Source: Micrasema longulum (taxonomy: Eukaryota > Arthropoda > Insecta > Trichoptera > Brachycentridae). From it: DNA of 64,000 nt. The position numbers and the translations under genes are program-made. The DNA is taken from the NCBI GenBank assembly GCA_022494885.1, contig JAGVSM010001702.1, positions 1-64,000 of the forward strand. Direction: 5' to 3'. Below are positions 21,971 through 32,569 of the stretch, piece after piece (position 1 is the stretch's first letter; each line of letters begins with the position of its first letter). The notes beneath the pieces are model-generated. The model was not told where the DNA came from. It did no database searches and worked only from the letters and a program-made list of their open reading frames with translations.

Positions 21971-23489
21971 ATTGTTTCATAGATATTATTTTGTAGAAAG
22001 ATATAACACATTTATAATATATAACTAATATTTAATTTATTTTCGCATAAACATATTTACTATAATAATTTATTATCGAAAGTCAAATATAATGGTAAGC
22101 TGTGCATTATCGCTTATTTTCACGATTCGCCCCTGCTATGCATCTAATTTGAATGTCGCCCATTTTTTCTATTATATTTTGCCAACGTAGTCAAAATCAA
22201 ACGCAAATATCCCAGATATTAATTAACTGGTTAAATGTTCTATGGCATCAACGCGCTCTCTGTTTTCGTGCTCAGAGGGCTGGTCATATAAAAAAGCGAT
22301 TAAAGACCCGCGCTTTTTACGCCAAAGTCAAGTATTTCAAATGGTTTAAGATTTCTCGTGTTTGGAAAAATCTGCAAGAATCTTAATAAAATACTGGAAA
22401 ACAAGAAATTGTTAACAGACAGCGGTTTAAATGAGAGATATGTTTGATAATTGACACGCGCCGATAATGCAAAGTAGACACTTAATTTTGGAAGTCCCCT
22501 TTAGTATTACGTATTAATTTTTTGTTTGTTGTAATTTTTTATACTTTTGTTTTATTACTTCATGGCAGTTTTATTGTTCATTTCTATTCTGTCTATTAAA
22601 AGACTATTATTTGGAAACAGTATAAAGTGCGATTTATATTGGATTGGATTGATCAATCTGTCAAAATGACTTCTTTTGTAAATTTAGGGACAGCCTTTAA
22701 TATATAACTTTGTATTGTTTTGATATACAGGTTTGTTTGATTACTAAAATCATACCGAATAAGTTGGTTCTTGATCCAGTGAGTGTGGAGAGGGAATCAC
22801 TTGGTGTACTGTTCCGCTTATATCATCTACTGGAGAATAATCACTGGGGATTTAGTTATGTAAGTTGTTGTGTGATTCCAACTTGCATCGCTATTGCGCA
22901 ATTTGCGAAACTCCATAGACTAGTTTGCTCGTATTAAACCAGGGAGACTAAACACAGTTGCTACATTATGCGAGTTGCAAATATTAGCTTGCTGTTATAA
23001 TATTGCTTAGTTTCAAATATTAATGCAATAATTGTTTGCATTTTGAATTGAATCTTCATTTGCTTGATACACATTGTCTTTTCTTTCATAAGAGGTAAAA
23101 CATAGTAATAAAAAATTACATTATTATATAGCATTAAAATACATATAAACAGTAAAAATAGTAAACAAAAAATACCACGAAGGCATGGCCTGTTCGTGGG
23201 TATACAAGAAATGTTAATGAATTTTTCACTTCTATTTATTTGTTTTTGAAACATAGTCATAGTTATAAATAAACAATAAAAAAACCAAATAATACCAACA
23301 AATAACAAGATCAATAATAAGTTTCATATAGGAACAAAAAAAAATAACAAAACGTACTGTTCGCTAGGGGTGAAAGGAAGTGGGATGGGAAAATAGGGAA
23401 GGAAGAGAAGAAGAAGAAAAAGTTAGTCAATATAAAACTTTTAACATATTGCAACAGAGATAAAGAACATTTTAGAGAAGATAATATAG
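21971..23489. other. Intergenic sequence without recognised features
   Basis: Short open frames at 22153-22386, 22710-22937 and 22961-23314 (minus) have no recognisable motif. A purine-rich stretch lies at 23340-23430. Confidence 0.4.
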
Positions 23490-23670
23490 AAGTCTAGGCA
23501 TCTACAGGGCTAATGACCTTTCATTGGCTGGTTTAAGTGGCCACTTTACACATTGTGTGACATTCACCATTCTGCCCATATTTGAACATCTATATTCCTT
23601 CAATTCTTTTATTTGTTTATGTTTGTGACGTTAAAGAGCTGAAATCTTTATTTATGCGGGTGAGATTCGT
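23490..23670 (-). repeat. Dispersed family R copy
   Basis: CTAGGCATCTACAGGGCTAA, TGGTTTAAGTGGCCACTTTA, TTAAAGAGCTGAAATC in the same order as the 19868-20222 copy; truncated after the GTGAGATTCGT block. Confidence 0.7.
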
Positions 23671-24140
23671 AATATAAAACTATGAAAAAAAAAATGTTTA
23701 TAATTGTATAAATACAACAAATAAATTAAATAAAATGATGATAAATAGACAGGTATAATATTTTGTATAATATAAGTATCAGAAATGAAAATATTATGTA
23801 AGAGATAAGAAGGTACTTTTTTATTTATATAGTAATTAATAAAAGGAAATATTTTTTATTTTTAAACATAAAAATATTCCTCAAAAGGGCAACAAAGTAT
23901 GTCATAGCAAAAAAAAGTTAATATCTTAATTCCTATAAATTATAAAGTTATTTGTTGTTCATTAATAATTTGCTCTAACTGTTTCTTTTGTTGTTGTTTT
24001 TCCTTTAAAAAATATTTTTTTTACAGGCTTTAAAATTTGTATTTGTTTGGATATTTGTAATACTTACTTTGTGGATCTTTGTTATATTTGAGAGATAAAT
24101 AATTAAAATCACTTTATTTTATGAACTACTTTTCAGTGAC

Positions 24141-24187
24141 ATAACCGACTAGTTTTGGCAATTGAACGTTTCCCTCTTCAGGGTTAT
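24141..24187 (-). ncRNA. Hammerhead-ribozyme-like motif, H2 left arm
   Basis: Minus strand: helix I ATAACC pairs perfectly with GGTTAT. The core CTGAAGA is canonical, and palindromic ACTAGT is followed by C at the cleavage position. The conserved GAAA has become AAAA, which should abolish activity. Confidence 0.4.
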
Positions 24188-24394
24188 TTAATAACTTTTC
24201 AAACATATGTAAAAGAAACAGTGAACAGATTAGTGGGTATCAATAAGGATAGAAAAGGGGGTAATTGTGTTAACGTTAAGGTAGACTATATTATACATTA
24301 AAAATAGGGCTTTGACGTTAGTTTAATTGAATATTCATTATATTTTAATTTTATTCACTGTTTTTTTTTTTACAATTGTATGTTTAATTATTAA

Positions 24395-24440
24395 ATAACC
24401 CTGAAGAGGGCAACGTGTGTTTCCGAAACTAGTTGGTTGT
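24395..24440 (+). ncRNA. Hammerhead-ribozyme-like motif, H2 right arm
   Basis: Helix I ATAACC (24395-24400) pairs with GGTTGT (24435-24440; one G.U). Core CTGAAGA (24401-24407) is directly followed by an imperfect helix II (24408-24424, closing GG/CC), then GAAA (24425-24428), palindromic ACTAGT (24428-24433) and T at the cleavage position. All conserved core positions match the hammerhead consensus; helix II has internal mismatches and helix III is very short. Confidence 0.5.
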
Positions 24441-24529
24441 CTCAGTAAAAAGTGATTCATGAGTAATTTTATTTATATTTATTTATTTATACTTTAAATT
24501 GTTTGTATTCTTTTTTTTTTACAGAATAA

Positions 24530-24935
24530 TATTCCCTCACTGGGGTGTCCCGTGCCTAAGATTAGCTATTTAACAAAGTTAACAAAATAATAACAATAAA
24601 AAAAACGTAATTAAACCAATTAACCTAATTATAATTAACATAACAAACAATAAAAACAAAAATATTCATAAAAAACAAAACCAATTTATTTAGACTTATT
24701 AATAAAATTCATAAACAGTGCCCACATTTTACATATTTGGCTTGATCCACTCATCATTCCGTGCGCAACCCACCTCCACTATCCATTTCTTAATAGCAAT
24801 TTTATATATTGAGAACTTACTAATTATCCTTATGGATAATGGAAACAGATTGTACATTTCAACCGAGTAGTAGGTCAATCCTCTTTGACCGAAGGTTGTA
24901 TTTATTATTTTATTTTTTTGCAGTATCAGGGTGGA
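24530..24935 (-). mobile_element. LINE ORF C-terminus and 3'UTR
   Basis: Minus-strand frame NTTFGQRGLTYYSVEMYN, then LFPLSIRIISKFSIYKIAIK and KWI..., ends at a stop near 24746, followed by an A/T-rich 3'UTR. Same family as 12250-12515. 5'-truncated. Confidence 0.65.
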
Positions 24936-25042
24936 GTATATATATATCTAAAAAAAAAATTATTTCTACCTCCGCGATATGATAGTGATTGTGTTTATCG
25001 TATTATAAATTAAAAAGCATTCTCTTGTACCCACGTTCCAAA

Positions 25043-25190
25043 GAATAAGGAAGTTCACAACTACGGGACATTGCATTAAAAAAATGTCTTCTTACACGCG
25101 GTAAAAATTAATGCTTTTAATTGTGCGGCGAAGTTTCTCAAAAATGCAAGAAAAATTAAATTAAAACCATTTTAATAAATATATATTAGA
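25043..25190. mobile_element. MITE M1, left-end fragment
   Basis: GAATAAGGAAGTTCACAACT, then ACGCGGTAAAAATTA, collinear with the left third of the 3076-3483 and 34258-34684 copies. The homology stops near 25190. Confidence 0.6.
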
Positions 25191-25299
25191 ACAGGTTCTT
25201 CTATTTTGCGTATGTTTGAGAATCCAAAATTCTTTCAAACTGTGAAGAGATTCATCGCATTTCACGTGAAAACGATTTTCCAATTTTCAAACATAAAGT

Positions 25300-25490
25300 C
25301 ACTCAAACCAGACCATGGTAGGTCGTAAGCCCTATAAATGCCTGGACTTCCATATTTCTTTCTCTAATATATTTTTTGTCTCTCTTGTTATTTGTTTATC
25401 TTAATAACTCCCTAGGGGCTGGTATCCGGCTTTTTGTCTGCAAACATTTGAACAAACCCAAAATATTGATATCTCATCGAGTACATATAT
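25300..25490 (+). repeat. Dispersed family R copy
   Basis: AAACCAGACCATGGTAGGTC, ATGCCTGGACTTCCATATTT, AATAACTCCCTAGGGG, TCTGCAAACATTTGAACAAA: an ordered but diverged forward unit. Confidence 0.6.
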
Positions 25491-26079
25491 GTATTTTATT
25501 TTCCTCATAACTACGCCTATAAGAATCATAAATGTATAAATCTATTTTTTTGTACATGTAATAGAAAAATATATTGTGCGTGAATTGTATTTTTATTACC
25601 TTGTACATTATTTCTGAAGAAGAGAGCACTCGTATACCTTTATTGTTATTATTATTATTTATTTAGAAAACAAACCAGTTCATTTATCAAATATAAAAAA
25701 CAAAACAAATAACAAATAAGCTAATTACAGGTTTTTACAAGTAGCACCAAAGTAAGTTATGTTTTTTACTTCCAAGTGTAAAACGTCTAGTAATGTCGAC
25801 TGCTTTCTTACACATTTATAGTATTTTGAATGATTTATTAATCATAAGCTATTTTTAAAACTCATACCCACTTTCATTCCAAAAATTAATTTAAATTTAA
25901 CCTCTACTTCCACTATAACAAAATATTATCTACGTTTGTAAATACAACATTTATGTGGGTACATATTTCTTAAATAATAAATTTGAAACTATTCTTAGCA
26001 CAAAAATTACAAATATACACCCTTCAGATAGATATGAGTCCGGGAAAGTAAAATAGTGTTGTGTTAAATATTGCATGTT
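25491..26079. other. AT-rich intergenic sequence
   Basis: Nothing I can name; a short (ATT)n run at about 25645-25665. Confidence 0.4.
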
Positions 26080-26160
26080 GACCCTGCCAGAAATTAAACT
26101 ACCCAGAACCTTAAGCATGGTAAACCAATACGCCAACCACTACACTACAAGGTCGACTTA
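26080..26160 (-). mobile_element. tRNA-like SINE head, degenerate
   Basis: The minus strand reads GTCGACCTTGTAGTGTAGTG then GGTTGGCGTATTGGTTTACC, with a decayed B box, AAGGTTCTGGGTAGTTTA. The A-box region is clear; the body is not traceable. Confidence 0.5.
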
Positions 26161-26649
26161 TCCCCACCCGATTTTTTTTCGGAATTTTAATATAAGGGTA
26201 GCCATCGAGTCTAAAACACTGTGGTTTCTGGTTCTATTTAAGACAAATAACTGTATTCTATTATTTGCAGCGTATATTATTCACTTTTGCTATATGTGAG
26301 TAAGATTATCAGTCTTATGTCAAATTTTAAGCACCCAAAAGCCTTAAAAATATGTATTGAATGTATGTAAGAATTGTAGAAAGAACTTGTATTAATATTT
26401 TATGCATATATTTTTACCTGAATGAACTAAAAAAAATATATAATAATAATAATGCATGTCAGAATTTACTTATTAAGACAATTCTGTTCTAAAAACAGCT
26501 TCTGTTGGACATGTTTTTCTGTACACAGCGGTAGTTAAGTACCTGTCTCCTTTATAATTTGTAATGTTATACGTTCAGAGATTAAGTTTACATTAAGAAA
26601 TGGGTTAAATAATCCTGACTAATCGTTAAATAAGTAAGATTTTTAATAC

Positions 26650-26970
26650 ATTCTAAAATGATTGATGAAATTAACCTTCTTCTTATCGTTTCTCTCCCCA
26701 ATGGAGGTTGGATATTATCGTTGCAATTCTCGTTTTGTTGGCAGCTGTTCTGAACAAGGACTAAGAGCTGCAATGGAACCAGTCACGCAAGTTCTTTAAC
26801 TAAGAGATGCGCCTTCTATCTGCACTGCGTCTTCCTTCAATCCTTTCCTGTAGAATGACTTTTAAAATGTTATATTTACGTTTCGGACTCTGTCCACCCA
26901 GAATATTTTTAATATCCTTCTGTAGCACCACATTTCAAAGGCTTCGATCTTTTTTAACGCCCTAAAAAAG
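26650..26970 (-). mobile_element. RTE-like LINE remnant
   Basis: Contains CCTTCTGTAGCACCACATTT and AAGGCTTCGATCTTTTTT, the antisense of the EAFEMWCYRxILR segment preserved at 54390-54615. Highly decayed. Confidence 0.5.
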
Positions 26971-27244
26971 TACTGAGAAAACATAACATCTTACAATGCG
27001 CATTCGGATATCTAAATTAAAGTCTCTACTGCAAAGAAGGTCGCGCATCCTGAAAAAGCAGTCTTGCTCCATCTCTATTCTGAATTCGATCTCTTGTGAG
27101 TGTTATTCAGCTAACATCCTAAATATTAATATGGATGGACTTGCTCAAAAACCTGCTTTAATTAACCAATGGAAAAAAAGAACAAAATAAATCTGTCTAA
27201 TTTTAAAATTCCCAATATAAATAATTGTTCAACTGTTTTTACTT

Positions 27245-27395
27245 TATCCAACGTTTTTATTTATCTTTTATAATTTCATATCCTTTTTTTTGTACATTAA
27301 CAAATTTTAATATTTGTGTTTGCTTTTTAAGGACGTTAGCACACATGTTTTTTTTATAAATGCCCTTGGGCGTTTATGAACAAAATAAATAAACA
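27245..27395 (+). mobile_element. LINE 3' end
   Basis: Ends TAAATGCCCTTGGGCGTTTA then an AAATAAATAAAC tail, matching the 3' ends of 41860-42440 and 59520-60710. Confidence 0.5.
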
Positions 27396-28064
27396 ATATG
27401 TGAATTTTTGGATGAGTAATTGAAAAGAACTGGTATTTTTAAAACTAGCCCAGCTACAATAAACTTAAATATCTATAATATTCACTCTAAACAAACCCTA
27501 GCAAAGTTGAGTTTTAACTTTTTGAAAAAGTTCACCAGCACTGGTACGTAACTTTGGCAAATTTGCAATCATAATACTCGTAATGTATGTAGATCTTTCA
27601 TGTTTCGCTTGCGTTGCAGAATTATTTACCATGTTCCTATGCAATCATGATGCCAAAGTGGATTTAAGTGTTTGCTTTGTTTTTGTTTTCATTATTACGT
27701 TAATATTTTATTATAATTCAATTTTTGTACTAGCCGAATCCTATTTTTTAATAGGATGTTTTTAAAAATGTATTTATAATATATACGGCCTATGCTAATT
27801 AAAACAGTTATATCAAGAAACATATTGTGGTGCTTCACAAACAGGTACCGTGACGTCCATGATAGATGATGGACACGGCAGGTTGGCAACACAGACGATC
27901 AGTGACGTAGGAAATCCCATAAAAGTCTACTGAACTAATGAATTCTATTCAAATTTATTTTATCAGTATTATGCTGTGTATAAAACTAATAAATAGAGTA
28001 TTTTTGTCTTGTAAGGATGGTAACGTGAGATGGATACGTTTTTCATAAACTAGATAGGAGTAGG
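27396..28064. other. Intergenic sequence without recognised features
   Basis: A less AT-rich patch at 27840-27920 could be an old repeat fragment, but no family was matched. Confidence 0.35.
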
Positions 28065-28298
28065 CTAGTGGATCATCATCATTATCTTTCCGCACCTAAT
28101 GGTGCATAGGGCACTAAATTGGTACGCCAATTGCAGCAAATCTCGATCAATTTGTTACATGAAGTTAAAGTGATCAGTCTTACGCTTCAGGTACCAGTCC
28201 AGGGACTATGAAATAATTCAATCAACCGTGTCAGAAATCGAACCCGAGACCTCTTGCATGGTAGACAAACGCGCTGGCCATTATAACACGAGGCCGAT
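28065..28298 (-). mobile_element. tRNA-derived SINE (family C)
   Basis: The minus strand starts with a tRNA-like head (TCGGCCTCGTGTTATAATGG; B box GGTCTCGGGTTCGATTTC), then a body with CCTGGACTGGTACCTGAAGC and CCCTATGCACCATTAGGTGC, ending in (GAT)n. The best second copy is at 57455-57716. Confidence 0.8.
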
Positions 28299-28769
28299 TG
28301 TTTATTTGTTTTTTTTTTTTCATATTATACTTTTGTAATTTCTAAGACTACCAAGTTGTCTAATTTTAACATTTTATTTTTAACGTGAAAAACTTTTAAT
28401 CCAGTGTTTTTATTGAAATTATGATTATCAGATGGTTTGCAAATTTAGTTTTTTTATTATTATTTAAGCACTGTAAGTATTCATTTACTCTAATATAAAT
28501 GTTTTTTTAAATTTTTACAATGTAGATTGAGTCGCAATCATTACAGTTTATTTGATATATGCCAGATTTATGATATTTCGAGTCTTTGTTTTTATTTTTT
28601 AAACTATGTTCCCATATATTTTGTTGTTTAGAATGCAGATTTGATGTATGACGGTAGGGAACTTGACAATTGTTTAGAAAAAAATGTCATTTATAAAAAG
28701 AATCCGCCTCCATTGTTGGGTTTGCTTTATTTATTGTGGGAGTAAAATATAAATGTATATTTAAAGGTT

Positions 28770-28937
28770 TGCGTTTTTCTAAGGCTCTATTTAGACGCTT
28801 GCCAGCAGGTGGAATAAAAGAGGAGGTAATGAAAAATACACTCAAACATTCAGGCCGATTGAGAGCGGCGGGAATCGAACCCGAGACGCCAGTTTCACAG
28901 TTAGCCGTCTGACCAACCGCGCCACGGAGCCTGTCAA
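28770..28937 (-). mobile_element. tRNA-derived SINE (family A)
   Basis: Minus strand: head GGCTCCGTGGCGCGGTTGGT, B box CTCGGGTTCGATTCCCGCC, then GTATTTTTCATTACCTCCTC and CACCTGCTGGCAAGCG. Shares head and body with 47453-47676. Confidence 0.75.
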
Positions 28938-29050
28938 TTTTGTAACATAACGGTAAGATGATCAGTCTATCACTTCAGGTACTAGTCCAGGGACTATGAA
29001 ATATTTTACTGTAAAAACACAATTTTTAATAAATTTTTCTTGTGTGAGCA
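28938..29050 (-). mobile_element. SINE family C body fragment
   Basis: Contains GGTAAGATGATCAGTCTATC and ACTAGTCCAGGGACTATGAA, the internal part of family C. It directly abuts the family A copy, so one may have inserted beside or into the other. Confidence 0.55.
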
Positions 29051-29805
29051 CGGCGGCGCGCGTTCGGATCATTTGTATTTCCATAACGAATAGATCGATT
29101 TCAGTGATCGAGGTGTCTATAAAGAGCTGAAAACATGAGTTAGACGTTTAAAATAAAAAAAATATAGTTTTTTTTCTTTCTTCTCGATAAAGAATCTCCT
29201 AATAATGGGAGACACGTATGTAATTTCGCATTAATGAAATAAAGATCCAACGGGAGTATTAAGAATACTCGTTGTATTTTTTTTTGCCTAGCTTATTATC
29301 TATAACTTTGACTGCTTGTATGTTATTTTTGAAATAATTTTCATTCCTATATAACAACTGTTGTTTTTCCTTACTGAATAAAATTTTAATTCAATAACGC
29401 TTTTATTATAAAGTAGACTGCAAAAAGTATGTTCCTTCTGCATTACTCCAACCAAAGTGTGATGGTCTTGTGGAATAATAACTGTGACCTTGTTAAAAAA
29501 CCTCTCCGCATTTGTTTAAGGAAGTTAAAACCACAGAAAACTCATTCAATAGAAGCCGAACTGTTGACATACATCAACAGACCTTTCGTTCCATTTTGAT
29601 TGTATTCGGTATTTTGTATTCTATTTTTATTTATTTTAATAATTACGTTTACTATTTTTACCATGCATTATACTACCTCACATGATAAGTCCTTATTCCT
29701 GTTCCAATATCTTCCAGGTTCTCATCCAAACTTCTATTGTACATCACGTCTCTAGCCGCATTCACTCTAAGCTGAAAAAGGAACAATGCATTATCGAATG
29801 AAGAA
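29051..29805. other. Intergenic sequence without recognised features
   Basis: AT-rich with one CACGGCGGCGCGCG patch at about 29048-29062. No gene or repeat named. Confidence 0.35.
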
Positions 29806-29890
29806 CATCTGGAACACAAACTCGGACCTCTGACCCGTGAGTCCACTTCACTGACCACGGGACCACAACCGGGTTCAATTGTTGATATTG
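29806..29890 (-). mobile_element. tRNA-like SINE head (family D)
   Basis: Minus strand GGTTGTGGTCCCGTGGTCAG then GGACTCACGGGTCAGAGGTC. A related decayed copy lies at 57245-57330 in plus orientation. Confidence 0.45.
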
Positions 29891-30133
29891 TATTGTGAAT
29901 GAAATATTTTTCTTTTTGATAATTTTATACAGGTTCCAAATTATTACAGGACAAAAGGTCTTATTTATTATCAAGTAATTTGGGTAATTATCGTAGCATA
30001 AGTATTATGAAGGTACAAATGAAATATATAGATAAATGATTAAAACTATACCAATACAAAAAAGTTTATAATTTCGTATATTTCAAATATAATTAATAGT
30101 TGATAGATACACAGAAAGGAACATATACGCTTA

Positions 30134-30376
30134 AGCTAGGGTTTCCTAGGACAGCGGTGCCCGTATTTTAACGGCCGTAGTGAACGGTGATGCAGTGGAC
30201 AGCCATCGTAAAGGTGACTAGAGTGTGGTTTTCTAGGAAAACGGTGTTATCAATACCATTTAACACCGTTTTCCTAGGAAACCGCTCTCTAATCACCTTT
30301 ATGATGGCTGTCCACTGCATCACCGTTCACTACGGCCGTTAAAATACGGGCACCGCTGTCCTAGGAAACCCTAGCT
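30134..30376. mobile_element. Near-perfect 243-bp palindromic MITE (family P)
   Basis: Two arms of about 118 bp pair almost perfectly, from AGCTAGGGTTTCCTAGGACA at the left to its reverse complement at the right. It is flanked by TTA at 30131-30133 and 30377-30379, a Harbinger-type 3-bp duplication. It includes internal TTTCCTAGGAAA-like sub-palindromes. No ORF. A decayed copy sits inside the mariner remnant at 32932-33107. Confidence 0.85.
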
Positions 30377-30589
30377 TTACTAAAAATAAATATTTTTTAT
30401 AATAAACCAAAATATTTTTTTTAGGAATTTAACTTTTTTATTTAGTTAGATGAATTACGTAGATTATGAAATTTCCTTCAAGATTAACAATTAAAAGGTT
30501 ATATAACGTATTAATTACGGTAATAATTGAAAATATTTTTTACAACATGTAATAGTTTCTACGTACTTTGTAAAATTTTAGAAATTCTC

Positions 30590-31372
30590 GATTAATGGGT
30601 GAAATCCAGTCTTTTGTCTACAAACATTTGGACAAACTCAAATATTGTAATGAAACCAACTGGTCCAAGAAGAAGTTTAAAAATTAAAAAATTGTTTTCA
30701 GGCGTTGCTTAGTATGTGAAATAATTCAGTCAGATGAATCTCTTCACAACAATAAAGGTTTCAGCTCTTTAACTTCACTAAAATCAACAAATGGAAGAAT
30801 TTAAGAAATATGGATGTTTAAACATGGGCAAAATGGTGAATGTTAGACAATGTGTAAAATGGCCACAAACCAGCCAATGATAGGTCATAAGCCTTGTAAA
30901 TGCCTAGACTACTATATTCCCTTCTTAAAAATGTTTTCCCTCTCTGTTGCAACAAATTTTAATATGAACAACTCCCTTGGGAGAAAATCCAGCCAGTATG
31001 CAAGCATTTCGACATACTCAAAACATTGTTGAAAAATATAATCTCTCATTTTAAAAACAAAAAGGTTTTTGTTTAAAATTTGATCAAACATTAACAGTTC
31101 TTCCATCAAATACCAAACATCAGCAGATGAAAGAATTGAAGGAATAAAGATGTTCAAATACGGGCCAAATGGTGAATGTTGCACAGTGAGTAAATTGGCC
31201 ACTTAAAACAGCCAATGACAGGTTATAGGCCCTGTAAATGCCTAGACTTCCATATCCCTTATTTAAGGTATTCTCCATCCCTGTTGTAATTTGTTAATCT
31301 TAATGACTCCCGACGGGGTGAAATCCAGTCTTTTGTCTACGTACATTTGGACAAACTCAAATATTGTAATAT
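30590..31372 (+). repeat. Dispersed family R, two tandem units
   Basis: Two forward units lie in tandem: the ATGGTGAATGTT block recurs at about 30836 and 31169, a period near 333 bp. Each unit has AAACCAGCCAATGA-type, TGCCTAGACTTCC-type and GAAATCCAG(C/T)C blocks. This shows the family can exist as a tandem array. Confidence 0.75.
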
Positions 31373-31624
31373 AGTACCTAATTAAAGAAAATATGATTCT
31401 GAGAACTCTTAAAATTGATTTTTTCTTATTTATGTTTAAAAAAAAAAATATTTCAATAAAAGTTACTAAACATTCTTATTATCTAAAAATACGTACTTTT
31501 TAGTTGAAAAATACTGTTACTAATTAAAGAAGATACTAAAATTTTTTTTAGAGGGGATGATGAAAACATATTATTGGCAGTGTTGAACGACAGTTTCAAT
31601 AAATATTACAACTTAAAAATATTC

Positions 31625-31885
31625 ATATTTCAACCTTTTTTATCATTTATCATTTATTTATTCATATATATGTACATTACAAAATAAAATATCTTAATTC
31701 ATACAAATAGAAATAATTAGGTAAAATTAGGTATATATAAAAAAAAAGACATTAGTATACATAATATCCAAAGAATAAAATGTTAAAAAAAGTAAGAGAA
31801 TCTTTTAACGAAAAACTCCCTCAGAGACGTGAAAAATGTCAATGTCCAAAGTGATATTGTTCAACATAGAGGTAGGATTTTATTT
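31625..31885 (-). mobile_element. Jockey-like LINE 3' end
   Basis: The minus strand contains CATTTTTCACGTCTCTGAGG, matching the [14 protein letters not shown] end of the 14400-15612 element, followed by its 3'UTR and A-rich end. Confidence 0.65.
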
Positions 31886-32569
31886 TTTATAAAATTTATC
31901 CGAAGTCGCATAAAAAAAACCGTTACCGTATTTTGGTTGTATTTTCAGAAAATGAAAATATTTAGTTTTTTTAAGACAAGCAAAACAATTTACTCTGATT
32001 TATTAGCCAAACATACCTTGTGCGTAATAATTATGCATACATAAACAGATACACATGTTTTGAATTCAATGAATACTTAATATTCACCTACCTTCAAGAC
32101 ATATTAATCCATCAGAATTGCTAATGTACCGTAGTCTTATTAGTTATTATAAACAGGCGTATCACACATCATATTCAGCTAAATATTGATATTTACTGGG
32201 GCATAAAATGGTTTAAATCTACCTGGAAACCTAGTATGTGATAGCGTTGTAGTTTTTGTTTAAAAACGATTTCTATTTAATTTTAAATGACAGGGAATAC
32301 GAATGTCAGGTTAGAATCAACGCCTTATGCCTTGTAGCATGAATCTGTCGAAGTTATCTGTCAAAATCGTACAAAAAACAGAGTTTAACTAACACATCAC
32401 ATTTTGTATTACGTTCCTCCTAAACATGTGATTATAGTATACTACTGTGATAAAAAAATAGGGTGAAATTTTTCATTTAAAATACGCGGGCTCTTTGATT
32501 CTGGCAAATCCCTTTTTAAAATTTGTTAGCACTATCGCTGACATCTGTGTCAAATTTTATGTCAATATC
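31886..32569. other. Intergenic sequence without recognised features
   Basis: AT-rich, no gene or repeat that I can name. The left end of the mariner element may lie near 32450-32570 but no TIR was recognised. Confidence 0.35.

Larger units (their letters stand above)
24095..24475. mobile_element. Fold-back element with hammerhead-like arms (H2)
   Basis: Arms of about 90-100 bp (24100-24195 and 24385-24475) are inverted repeats around about 190 bp of unrelated AT-rich loop with no ORF. Both arms carry AATAACCCTGAAGAGGG and a self-complementary ACTAGT. The left arm is in minus orientation and the right in plus. Confidence 0.7.

Noticed and set aside
22153..22386. 77-codon open frame rich in basic residues
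   Set aside because: No motif, no repeat partner and no splice context; treated as a chance frame.
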